Source: Bacillus spongiae (GTDB taxonomy: Bacteria > Bacillota > Bacilli > Bacillales > Bacillaceae_K). Taken from it: a DNA stretch of 64,000 nt. The position numbers were made by a program, and so were the translations under genes. The notes under the pieces were generated by a model. That model searched no databases, was not told the origin of the DNA, and was given only the letters and a program-made list of their open reading frames with translations. Where the stretch lies: assembly GCF_037120725.1 (NCBI RefSeq), contig NZ_JBBAXC010000009.1, positions 1 through 64,000 of the forward strand, in the 5' to 3' direction. Shown in pieces: positions 45,576 to 53,493 of the stretch (position 1 is the first letter of the stretch; each line of letters starts with the position of its first letter).

Positions 45576-46203
45576 TACTATCCACCTCAATTTGATCATT
45601 TTGTATTGGAGATTCTTGGACAGGAATATTAGAATGCTCACCTTCTATATCCTGAGTTTCTCCATTCATTTTCTCCATTTCTACCGCTTCTTTTTCCTCC
45701 AGAATGGATATCGATACGTCCAGAGCAGTTAACGTCTCTTCTATTTCCAAGAGTTTTTTCTCATACTCAATTCCACTTATAATCTTTTCTATTTCGTTAA
45801 ATGCCTCTGTAACGAATAAAAATTCTTCACTCTTATTGCTTATCTTCGCTTGAGAAGCATATTGCTTCACCTCTTTTACGTCATGCTGAAGCTCACTCCA
45901 CTTGATGATTAAATGATCGTACTGCTTAAGAAGCATTTCTTTGTCACTTTTTAGCTTAAGCAAAGATTTTGCTGAACTATCTTGTGGCATATGATTAAAG
46001 CTTTGGATAATCTCCTCTACTTTGTCATGAATATTTTCTTCAAGCGACTTTATTGTAGAAGGAAAGACAAAAGCAGCAGTAATTTGAACCATAGTCTCCT
46101 CTTGGTTGGAAAACGATGCTCCCGTTTCCCCAACTTGTCCAGCCACAAAATACACCATAGTACAACTTACTGAAATGAGTATGATTTTTTTATACGGGCT
46201 CAT
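45559..46203 (-). CDS. DUF4047-like matrix accessory protein in tapA position
   Basis: A 214-residue exported protein. The signal region (residues 1-30) ends with GETGASFSNQE, a SipW-type site like that of TasA. A long helical, coiled-coil-rich, acidic region follows, and the tail is Glu/Gln/Asn-rich. It occupies the place of tapA and resembles the DUF4047 protein of the B. cereus sipW-calY locus. It probably anchors or nucleates the TasA fibres (inference). ATG 46203 is chosen for AAAGGA at 8 nt. It is the first gene of the operon. Confidence 0.75.
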   Translation of the reverse strand: MSPYKKIILISVSCTMVYFVAGQVGETGASFSNQEETMVQITAAFVFPSTIKSLEENIHDKVEEIIQSFNHMPQDSSAKSLLKLKSDKEMLLKQYDHLIIKWSELQHDVKEVKQYASQAKISNKSEEFLFVTEAFNEIEKIISGIEYEKKLLEIEETLTALDVSISILEEKEAVEMEKMNGETQDIEGEHSNIPVQESPIQNDQIEVDSSEESN

Positions 46204-46236
46204 TTTTCTCATCCTTTAACAAGTGGATATGCGTTT

Positions 46237-46265
46237 ATTGTATGTATTTATCAGAAAATTGTAAA
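46237..46265 (-). promoter_or_regulatory. promoter of the fibre operon
   Basis: On the minus strand TTTACA (46260-46265) and TACAAT (46237-46242) are separated by exactly 17 nt, placing the transcript start about 27 nt before the first ATG. The 12-bp element AATAACCCAATT (46264-46275) abuts the -35 box. Confidence 0.7.
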
Positions 46266-46361
46266 TTGGGTTATTTTTCCGAAAAATAAAGGTGGTTTTT
46301 CTATTATTTTGCTAAAAGTTGTTGTCAATGCCGTTATTATTGACTTTTTAATAACCCAATT
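46264..46361. repeat. inverted 12-bp element shared by two divergent promoters
   Basis: AATTGGGTTATT (46264-46275) and AATAACCCAATT (46350-46361) are exact inverted copies, 86 bp apart start to start. Each copy, read in the direction of its promoter, overlaps the first two bases of the -35 box: TTTACA for the fibre operon and TTGACC for the protease. This is the position of a class II activator site. Confidence 0.7.
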
Positions 46362-46388
46362 GACCGTAAAAACAATCTTCATAATAAT
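46360..46388 (+). promoter_or_regulatory. promoter of the neutral protease gene
   Basis: TTGACC (46360-46365), 17 nt, AATAAT (46383-46388), about 40 nt before the protease start codon. The shared 12-bp element overlaps its -35 box. Confidence 0.65.
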
Positions 46389-46429
46389 TAAAGGTGAGTT
46401 TTCCAAAATTTTTATGAGAGGTGATTTTG

Positions 46430-48247
46430 TTGAAAAGAAGAAAAAATTTACGAAAGAAAGCTCTTCCTGCTGCGATCGCTGCAACTTTTGCTATTTCTGG
46501 CATAGCAGCACTACCTGGAAAGAATGTATTAGCAAATGAACAGGTAAAGCTTCACCAAGAGCTAAATACTCCCTCCTACATAATAGGGTTATGGGATGCA
46601 CCAAAGGGATTAACGAAGAAAGAAGCGATGTACGAATTTCTCCAAACAAAAGTTCTTCAACCACAAGGCTTGTCTTCCTTCAAAGCAGCTGAAGAAAGTG
46701 CCAACGCGGAGGAGCAATTCAAAATTATCAGTGAAAAATCTGATAAGGAGACAAGCACGTATCATTTCCGTACTGTCGAACAGTTCAAAGGTATTCCTAT
46801 CTATGGTTCAGAACAAACTATTGCGCTCGACAAGGATAACAACGTAACAGCGTTCTTCGGAAAAGTTACAGGTGACTTAGATTCTATCGTAAATTCGACA
46901 ACAGCAGCACTACAAGAGGATGAAGCGTTAAACATCGCGAAATCTAGCATTGAAGCTGAAATTGGAGAAGTAAAGGATTATGATGGAATTACTTCCGAGC
47001 TAGTGCTACTCCCTCAGAATGACAAGCTAGTCCTTACTTATCTCATCAAGGCCTCTACTTCCCAACCTGCACCTGGTTATTACCATTATTTCGTTGATGC
47101 AAGTAACGGCGATATTTTAAACAGCTACAACAAGGTACACAGCCTGCATCCTTCACTCGAAGATGCAGATCATAATAGTTTTACTAACACAGCGGCGGCA
47201 AGTGGGAATGAAGGTCCGGTTAACCCTAGCATTGTTCCAGACCCTGCAGAGCCAGTTTCCTCGAGAGGAATGGATATTTTCGGGAAACTTCACACCTTCC
47301 CTTCAGTAATGGATCCTGTAACAGGCGAGCGATATTTATTTGATGGAACTAGAGCCGATGGTATCCATACATTTAATGCTGAACGTATGGACACGAACTT
47401 CTTCCTGTTTTTATCAGCCTTTTTCGGATATACAGGAGCTGAAGTAACAAGCTCATCCAGCTTCTTCCACGATCCAGCTGCAGTATCCGCCCATGTCAAT
47501 GCAGGAAAGGTATACGATTATTACAGTGACGTATTTAATCGTAATTCATTAGATGATAACGGCATGAAGCTTGTTTCATCTGTCCATATTGGATCAAAAT
47601 GGAATAACGCAGCGTGGAATGGTAGACAAATGCTATATGGAGATGGGGATGGAAATCGGATGATTTCCCTATCAGGTTCATTAGATGTTATCGGCCACGA
47701 AATGACTCATGGCGTTATCACTAATACAGCAAACCTTGTTTACCAAAATGAATCAGGTGCGATTAATGAGTCTATAGCTGATATTTTGGGAGCCTTTATC
47801 GAGGACAAAACGGGAGATGACCTTTGGTTACTAGGTGAAGACATTTGGACACCTAATACACCAGGCGACGGACTTCGTTCAATGAGCGACCCAGCATCAG
47901 TATACATTGGTGGATATACCGATTCAGGCTACTACCCTGACCATTACGATGATCGTTATTTAGGACCACTAGATAACGGTGGCGTTCACATCAATAGTAG
48001 TATTAATAATAAGGTTGCATACCTTATTACAGAAGGCGGAACACATTACGATGTATCCGTTCAAGGGATTGGGAAAGAGAAAGCAGAACAAATCTTCTAC
48101 CGTGCGCTTACCCTTTATTTAACGGCTTCTTCTGACTTTAGCCATATGCGTCAGGCAGCCATTCAATCTGCAAGTGACTTATACGGGGAAGGGTCTCCAG
48201 AAGTACAATCTGTAATGGATGCTTATGATTCTGTAGGAGTTCAATAA
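46430..48247 (+). CDS. M4 neutral metalloprotease (bacillolysin/thermolysin family)
   Basis: About 605 residues. A signal peptide ends near VLANEQ (residue 36). A propeptide with FTP and PepSY domains follows, then the catalytic domain with HEMTH (423-427) and the downstream NESIADILGAF carrying the third zinc ligand Glu. GGVHINSSI carries the active-site His of the C-terminal half. It is a secreted zinc protease for protein breakdown. TTG 46430 is chosen because GAGAGGTG sits 6 nt upstream; GTG 46421 would overlap that site. It is divergent from the fibre operon. Confidence 0.94.
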   Translation: MKRRKNLRKKALPAAIAATFAISGIAALPGKNVLANEQVKLHQELNTPSYIIGLWDAPKGLTKKEAMYEFLQTKVLQPQGLSSFKAAEESANAEEQFKIISEKSDKETSTYHFRTVEQFKGIPIYGSEQTIALDKDNNVTAFFGKVTGDLDSIVNSTTAALQEDEALNIAKSSIEAEIGEVKDYDGITSELVLLPQNDKLVLTYLIKASTSQPAPGYYHYFVDASNGDILNSYNKVHSLHPSLEDADHNSFTNTAAASGNEGPVNPSIVPDPAEPVSSRGMDIFGKLHTFPSVMDPVTGERYLFDGTRADGIHTFNAERMDTNFFLFLSAFFGYTGAEVTSSSSFFHDPAAVSAHVNAGKVYDYYSDVFNRNSLDDNGMKLVSSVHIGSKWNNAAWNGRQMLYGDGDGNRMISLSGSLDVIGHEMTHGVITNTANLVYQNESGAINESIADILGAFIEDKTGDDLWLLGEDIWTPNTPGDGLRSMSDPASVYIGGYTDSGYYPDHYDDRYLGPLDNGGVHINSSINNKVAYLITEGGTHYDVSVQGIGKEKAEQIFYRALTLYLTASSDFSHMRQAAIQSASDLYGEGSPEVQSVMDAYDSVGVQ

Positions 48248-48326
48248 AATAGGGTTAATTATACAACAAATCTACTAAAAAATTATTCTACTTGCCACTC
48301 ATTGATTGGATAAACGAATAATTTTC

Positions 48327-48358
48327 GCGCTCGGAATTTTATTCCGAGCGCTTTTATT
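48327..48358 (+). terminator. protease gene terminator
   Basis: GCGCTCGGAAT and ATTCCGAGCGC pair around TTT and are followed by TTTTATTT, about 80 nt after the protease stop codon. Confidence 0.85.
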
Positions 48359-48536
48359 TATGTTCTCATTGTCTAAAGTTAAGAATATATGGACAGTTAA
48401 ATATATTAAAGACACGACAGTAATCACCTTTAGTTAGGCTCTTTTCGTAAAGATTGGGGCTTTATTGCAAAGGAAATAAAAGGTTTGCAATGACTGTTTA
48501 TAAGAAAAGAAGCATCCCCAAGGATACTTTCGTTGG

Positions 48537-49331
48537 CTAGTTACAAAGACCGATTGGTAAACTATTTTCACACTTATTCCCTTTGAAATTATTATCGTCG
48601 TCATCAAAAATATCTAGGTTACCATTAAAGAACGCACGGTTAAAGAAAACATTATTCTCATTTGAATTTGAAGATATAGTGATCCCATCAAAATCATTAT
48701 CATTAGCCTGGTTTCTAATAATGTTATTATTACTGGAATCATCCTCTAACAAAATACCATTGTTATTTCCAATTACTTCATTACCTTCAACCAAATTCCT
48801 ATCAGAATTGTCTAATTCAATCCCGTTCATTGAATTATCACTGCAACTATTCCCTTTTACCTTATTACTATTTGAATCAGCAATATTAATTCCGGTAGCA
48901 TTACTATTACAATGATTACCATTCACCATATTACCATCTGAGTTGGAAATGCTTATCCCGCCTAAAATATAATCTTGAATAATAAACCCCTTGACAAGCA
49001 CGCCAGAAGCAGTGCTAGAAATAATTATCCCACTATTCAACATATCCATTCCATCTAGCAAAGGCTTCTCTTTCCCCACCCCGATTAGCTTAATATTTCT
49101 TGTATCTATCGTTACAGTTTCAACATAAGGTTCACCTTTTTCCTTAACTAGTATAATGTCACCAACTTCAGCCATGCTAACTGCATCGTCAATATTCTCT
49201 ACTTCATCTGGCACAACGATTGTTTTTTCATTAAAGATGAAGACACCGATTATCGTGAGAAACCCTAATAATAGAAACGTGACGAATACAATGCCCATCA
49301 ACAAAACACCTTTTCTTGTTACTGCATCCAT
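48537..49331 (-). CDS. membrane-anchored right-handed beta-helix protein (NosD-like)
   Basis: A 264-residue protein. One membrane helix (about 9-33) is followed by an outward-facing domain that begins TIVVPDEVENIDDAVSMAEV. About six regular beta-helix turns with Asn/Asp-Ser motifs (NSDGNMVNGNHC, NSNKVKGNSC, NSDRNLVEGN) follow. It ends NFKGNKCENSLPIGLC, a signature shared with the protein at 50669. Such helices bind or modify polysaccharides or have structural roles; no catalytic site is evident. It is a lone gene. Confidence 0.75.
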   Translation of the reverse strand: MDAVTRKGVLLMGIVFVTFLLLGFLTIIGVFIFNEKTIVVPDEVENIDDAVSMAEVGDIILVKEKGEPYVETVTIDTRNIKLIGVGKEKPLLDGMDMLNSGIIISSTASGVLVKGFIIQDYILGGISISNSDGNMVNGNHCNSNATGINIADSNSNKVKGNSCSDNSMNGIELDNSDRNLVEGNEVIGNNNGILLEDDSSNNNIIRNQANDNDFDGITISSNSNENNVFFNRAFFNGNLDIFDDDDNNFKGNKCENSLPIGLCN

Positions 49332-49749
49332 TTCCTCACCTCAATCCTGAAGGTAATGCTCTTACAGTTTATGAAGGAACTGATCATTATATGAGTCTAA
49401 GAGAATGACGAAAATTCTCATGGCAAAAGAAGAAATTTTCCCTATTAGGATTTACTTATCGAACATTCTTCTAGCCTACTTTTAAAATAGGAATATAAGA
49501 AAAACAATAATGGTTTATTACTCGACAGTTTTTCAAAAAACATTTGATATATCCAATTTGTATCACACTTAAACACAACTAAACTGAAAAGGACAAGTTA
49601 ATTTTCCTCTAGGACTTCCTGAGAAACACAAAATCAGGAAAACAATGAGAGTAAAAAGCGATACGTTTCAATTACGAATACATAAATAGCCAATTGACCT
49701 GTCATAGTTTAAAACAAATAGGCATATGTTCTATGAGGAGGTGGCAGAA
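49332..49749. other. gene-free divergent spacer
   Basis: About 420 nt, AT-rich, between the beta-helix gene (leftward) and the c-subunit-like gene (rightward); it should hold both promoters. The only structure seen is a 7-bp inverted repeat, TTCCTGA/TCAGGAA (49617-49640). Confidence 0.4.
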
Positions 49750-49986
49750 GTGGATAAGTATAAATCAATTTGCTGTCTATGTTTAGGTGGTTTTATTTTA
49801 ATGGCTGCCATAGTAATAGGCTTAAACATTAGTGCTTCAAGCGTAATAGATGGAATTGCTAGAAGTCCAGAAAATGAAGAATTACTTATAGAAAATTTTA
49901 TATTTTTAAGCGTTTTACCAGCCTTAATTTTCTTTTTCATTGCATTAATCGCTATAATCATTTGTATTATTAAAAAAAGCAAATAA
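49750..49986 (+). CDS. ATP-synthase-c-subunit-like small membrane protein without ion-binding carboxylate
   Basis: A 78-residue hairpin of two membrane helices. The loop GIARSPENEELL corresponds to GIARQPE of AtpE, and the preceding GLNISASSVID matches the end of the first AtpE helix. In the second helix the position of the essential Glu (ALVEALPII) reads SVLPALIFF with no acidic residue. It cannot translocate ions by the normal mechanism. It is far from any atp operon. GTG 49750 has GAGGAGG at 8 nt. Its function is unknown; resemblance could be partly due to composition, but the loop match is specific. Confidence 0.6.
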   Translation: MDKYKSICCLCLGGFILMAAIVIGLNISASSVIDGIARSPENEELLIENFIFLSVLPALIFFFIALIAIIICIIKKSK

Positions 49987-49989
49987 ATG

Positions 49990-50026
49990 AAAATGGCTCC
50001 TTTCGATGAGAAAGGAGACATTTTCA
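49990..50026 (+). terminator. terminator of the c-subunit-like gene
   Basis: AAAATGGCTCCTTTC and GAAAGGAGACATTTTC pair with one bulge around a 5-nt loop, right after the stop codon. Confidence 0.8.
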
Positions 50027-50085
50027 TTTATGTTCTTAATACCTTCCAAGTGATTCATCAACTTTTTCTTGCTTCCATTTCACAT

Positions 50086-50412
50086 TCATTTCGGCAACCA
50101 TACATAATTGTTATTATTTTCTGTAGGTGGTGGGATCGATGGAGGCCCGCTACTGTTTATCAATGAGCCGGGTGGAAGCGGATATTCCTCCTGCAACCAT
50201 ACAATAAAGTTGCGGTAATCATCGACATTCATTGTGTCTATATAATCGTCCTACTCTCTCGCATTAATTTATACCCCTAGTCATCGAAACACTGCGTCAT
50301 AGTTCGCGAGTGGCCTTTCGCTCTCCCTTCTGCTTTCTTTGCATTCTAATATTTTGCGTAAAAAAACGCAACGATTTGACCGGCTTTGTTTAATAATTTT
50401 CCCTTTTGGCAT
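50086..50412 (-). pseudogene. decayed small gene with in-frame stops
   Basis: A single frame from ATG 50412 (GAGG 10 nt upstream) runs 109 codons with three in-frame stops clustered in the middle. The sequence starts MPKGKIIKQSRSNRC and the 3' part reads DDYIDTMNVDDYRNFIVWLQ, then EEYPLPPG and a Pro-rich GPPSIPPPT stretch. The 3' part alone could be read as a 48-residue protein from ATG 50232, but that has no near ribosome site. I do not recognise the family. A decayed gene is the best reading, with low certainty. Confidence 0.35.
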
Positions 50413-50416
50413 AAAA

Positions 50417-50451
50417 AATACGCCTCATTCCCATTGGAATTAAAGACGTAT
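50417..50451 (-). terminator. minus-strand terminator-like hairpin
   Basis: On the minus strand ATACGTCTTTAATTCC and GGGAATGAGGCGTAT pair with wobble around AAT and are followed by six T. No intact minus-strand gene lies upstream, which supports past gene loss. Confidence 0.5.
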
Positions 50452-50668
50452 AACTTGACCGCTTTGCTCAAGTTTTCGGGGCGCTTCACTATTTCGATCA
50501 ATCTGTCGTTACCGCAAAACATTCCGACCCAATGATTGCAGCGTTAATGGCGTATAGAAGACGAATGAGATTAGTAGTTAGAACGCACATTTACCCTCTT
50601 TGTACAAGCAGTCTTAGCGCTTCTTTCATATATTTTAGTAAGGCCAAGTATGAAGGGAGGTTTACAAT
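50452..50668. other. probable gene remnant upstream of the beta-helix gene
   Basis: A plus-strand stretch reads like protein (HYFDQSVVTAKHSDP, then MIAALMAYRRRM) but has no proper start and is followed by unrelated codons. It looks like a fragment of a lost gene. The promoter of the beta-helix gene should be here too. Confidence 0.3.
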
Positions 50669-51562
50669 ATGGTATTACGGATTGTACCTACTATGTTTCC
50701 AACGGTTCAGGATGCGATTAATGCTTCAAGCCCGGGGGATAGTATACAGATTCTCGCTGGAAAGTTCGATGGGTTTGAGGTAGACGTGGAAAATTTAAAA
50801 ATATTTGGATGTGGGATTGGTCGGACGATTATTGCGGGTGCTCCAGCGCAGGGAACCAGTGACGGTGTGGTAGTGAGTGCAGACCGAACGACATTACAAG
50901 GATTTACGGTGCAAGGATTTAGTGATAGTGGCGTTATCATAGTATCAACTAATAATGTTCTTAAAAAAATTGAAGTTAAGTTTAATACTTCAAGGGGAAT
51001 TTTTGAGCTTTCGGGTGCTAATCTAATTATTAACTGCATTGCTTCCAATAATAGTTTAGGAATGGATATAATGGGGACTCCTGCTTCTTGCCTTATTAAC
51101 TGCATTAGTACTCAAAATGCAGTTAATGGTTATTTTATGTTTACAGGTAATTTAATTAACAGTAGTGCAAGTGAAAATAATAATGGTGCTGGTATTTTTG
51201 TTGGTTCTCCATCTACAATTTTAGGTAATGAGGTTCTTAAAAACAACGGGCCGGGAATAGAGATAACCAGTATATTAATTAATATAATTGATAATAAAGT
51301 GTGTAATAATGAGAGAAGTGGAATTGAATTAGATGCGATTAGTGAGAACGTCATAGATTCCAATCTTGTACGGAACAACGGCACTGAAGATACAGACGCA
51401 GGTATCCTCGTTAATTCAGGCGCAACTGACAACACCATCCGCTTCAACAAAGCGAGAAATAACTTCGAATTTGACATCGAAGCAATACCACCTGCCGATA
51501 TAGCTAACACCTTCGATGGCAACAAATGCGGAAATAGTGACCCGCCTGGACTGTGTACCTAA
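50669..51562 (+). CDS. right-handed beta-helix protein
   Basis: A 297-residue protein starting VLRIVPTMFPTVQDAINASS, the classic start of pectate-lyase-like helices. Regular turns follow (TTLQGFTVQGFSDSGVIIV, NNGPGIEITSILINIIDN, NERSGIELDAISENVIDSN). It ends TFDGNKCGNSDPPGLCT, matching the end of the protein at 48537. It has no signal peptide or membrane segment. Cytoplasmic synthesis with later placement on the spore surface is one possibility (inference). GGGAGG precedes the ATG, and a terminator follows. Confidence 0.78.
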   Translation: MVLRIVPTMFPTVQDAINASSPGDSIQILAGKFDGFEVDVENLKIFGCGIGRTIIAGAPAQGTSDGVVVSADRTTLQGFTVQGFSDSGVIIVSTNNVLKKIEVKFNTSRGIFELSGANLIINCIASNNSLGMDIMGTPASCLINCISTQNAVNGYFMFTGNLINSSASENNNGAGIFVGSPSTILGNEVLKNNGPGIEITSILINIIDNKVCNNERSGIELDAISENVIDSNLVRNNGTEDTDAGILVNSGATDNTIRFNKARNNFEFDIEAIPPADIANTFDGNKCGNSDPPGLCT

Positions 51563-51572
51563 ACGAACACTA

Positions 51573-51599
51573 GGCGTGTCAACACGACGCGCCCTTTTT
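51573..51599 (+). terminator. terminator of the beta-helix gene
   Basis: GGCGTGTC and GACGCGCC pair (one wobble) around AACAC and are followed by CTTTTTG, 11 nt past the stop codon. Confidence 0.75.
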
Positions 51600-52180
51600 G
51601 TGCACTCCATTTGGTCTAAAATTTCTATAGTCTACACTTCTATTCGGCAATAAACAAGTCAAGATAGCATTAATATTAAGGTAGTAATAGGGAGCCTTGT
51701 TAAATTAACACCCTAATACAAAAAGCCCAATAAACAATTCTGATGTTTAACGGAGCTAATAAATACTTTTCGAATTCCTTGTAAGCAAATAACCCATAGT
51801 AATAAATGAGATGTGATTTTTTGTGAACGTCTCTAAAAAGCAAAAAACGACGCGGTACCTCATATAGCCGAAAAACCGCGTCGTTAGAAAACTATTATTA
51901 TGTTGGGGGTTAAAGAATATCCAATAAAATAGGTTATGAATTTAATATCTAAACAAGGTATTCCATACATCAGATACTTTCCCATGAAAAATTCGTTCTT
52001 TTATTATACCGAAATGATAAAACTAAGTTAGCACTCCGTAAATTTTGTTTTTGTTTAAAATCAAGAAAATTTTCAAATATGACTTTTACTGATTCTTTTT
52101 TAATGGTCTTTTCTGCTTTTCTTTTATTGGGTTGTCGCTTGAATACTTTCTTTTTTTCATCAAAGAAATCTAAAGACAAA
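51600..52180. other. region without a convincing gene
   Basis: About 580 nt. A minus-strand frame of 69 codons (51970-52179, Lys-rich) has only a TTG start and no ribosome site, so I do not accept it as a gene. A perfect hairpin with a minus-strand T-run lies at 51846-51886. Confidence 0.45.
51846..51886 (-). terminator. minus-strand terminator
   Basis: AACGACGCGGT and ACCGCGTCGTT form a perfect 11-bp stem. On the minus strand the stem is followed by TTTTTTGCTTTTT. It may be a back-up terminator for transcripts coming from the tRNA gene. Confidence 0.7.
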
Positions 52181-52181
52181 A

Positions 52182-52224
52182 AAACACCCCATTCATTCTA
52201 TGATTTAGAATAAACGGAGTGTTT
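52182..52224 (-). terminator. tRNA transcript terminator
   Basis: On the minus strand AAACACTCC-GTTTATTCTA pairs with TAGAATGAAT-GGGGTGTTT around a small loop and runs into T7. It lies about 80 nt downstream of the tRNA-Ala gene. Confidence 0.8.
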
Positions 52225-52300
52225 CCGTCAAAACTTGATTGAAACTAAACAGCAAACTCGTTTTGACATAGTATTGTATAAACGCTGTTAAATTAAGGTA

Positions 52301-52373
52301 TGGAGCATAGCGGGATCGAACCGCTGACCTCTACACTGCCAGTGTAGCGCTCTCCCAGCTGAGCTAATGCCCC
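52301..52373 (-). tRNA. tRNA-Ala (anticodon GGC)
   Basis: The minus strand folds as a full 73-nt tRNA. The acceptor stem GGGGCAT/ATGCTCC has the alanine identity pair G3-U70 and discriminator A. The D-loop is AGCTCAGCTGGGAGAGC, the anticodon stem is CTACA/TGTAG with loop CTGGCAG (anticodon GGC), and the T-arm is GGTTCGATCCC. CCA is not encoded. It stands alone and has its own terminator. Confidence 0.96.
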
Positions 52374-53493
52374 GTAATAAAATATTGAAAAGTCACCCGC
52401 TAAGCGAACGACTGCTTATCAACTCTTATTTGCTAGATTTATTATAACTGATAGACCCTCAACACTTCAATAAAAAGTTGCATAACACAGTAGTAATCAA
52501 GCAAACAAACCCCCTCGGAAACTCGATCACCAGAAAATCTATTTCATATTTTATCGCTTCTGTTACGACCTGTTAGTGAAGATATCATAGATTAAAAGAA
52601 GAATTATTCATATAACGAATTCATACTTGATGCAAAAATGAAGCAGGCTTGGCTAATCACTATCATGCTTTTAGAATTTTATAAATAATAGCCTACTTTC
52701 TTTCACATAGACTAGCGTTGACTCAATAAAAGAAGATCAAAACGATTACAGCATTATTGCACCTATGGAGATACAATCGATAATAGCTACACGTATTCCC
52801 CCCCCTTCGACCACTCTAGAAAATCTATGTAAAGCACTAGTGAGTAAACCATAAATTATCTATATCCCAAATAGCTTATTAGTCTCTACAATACAGAAAA
52901 GGGGTTACTCTTTTCGTGCTCTATAAGGCTATCAACTTGAATTTCATTCTCGTAAATTTCATCTGTATTATTCTCTATCTTCAAATAAAATTTCGTTGAC
53001 TTCCCCTGTAAATCTAAAGCTCTCATACTAGTCCACCGTAGCATAACAACCAACAAGAAATAAAAAAGCTTTTTGGAAATTTACTAATTATCTAGAGACA
53101 TTAACATTCGTTAATATATAGGGTTCCATAATCGCTTCCTCATTACATCCCATTTCCGTAAATAAGGAGCTCCTATTCCAATTATCTTATGTTCTGGAGA
53201 CGTGTTGTAATTGTGTTTATCAGCCATTTTTTAGTTTAGTTACAATTAAATACATTAATTTTTCGTCACACTACTCCAAATCAACAGTTGAAATTGTTTT
53301 GAAAGAAGGCCGCAACGCTTTCCACATTAAATCATTTTTAGTTAAGGATACCTGCTTCAACATTTAGAACTTCTTTATAAATGAAAGCGATTTGATCACT
53401 ATGCCCATTTTTTTAATATGCTGTAACATTTAGATTATTCTTCCGTCTATTTCTTTAAAGGAAAACCTTTTCAACATGACAGGAGGAGAAGAA
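52374..53493. other. long gene-poor region
   Basis: About 1.1 kb, AT-rich. The only suggestive frame is on the minus strand at 52886-53026 (46 residues, starts MRALDLQGKSTKFYLKIENN, acidic). It lacks a ribosome site and may be a remnant. The right end should contain the promoter of the beta-propeller gene. No repeats or RNA genes were recognised. Confidence 0.4.

Noticed and set aside
46264..46361. Inverted 12-mers as ends of a small mobile element
   Set aside because: There is no target duplication or internal gene, and each copy sits at a -35 box, which a promoter element explains better.
51970..52179. 69-codon Lys-rich minus-strand frame
   Set aside because: Only a TTG start, no ribosome site, and it lies directly behind the tRNA terminator. 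Probably chance in AT-rich DNA.
52886..53026. 46-codon minus-strand frame with protein-like composition
   Set aside because: No ribosome site and no neighbouring gene on that strand. Noted as a possible remnant only.
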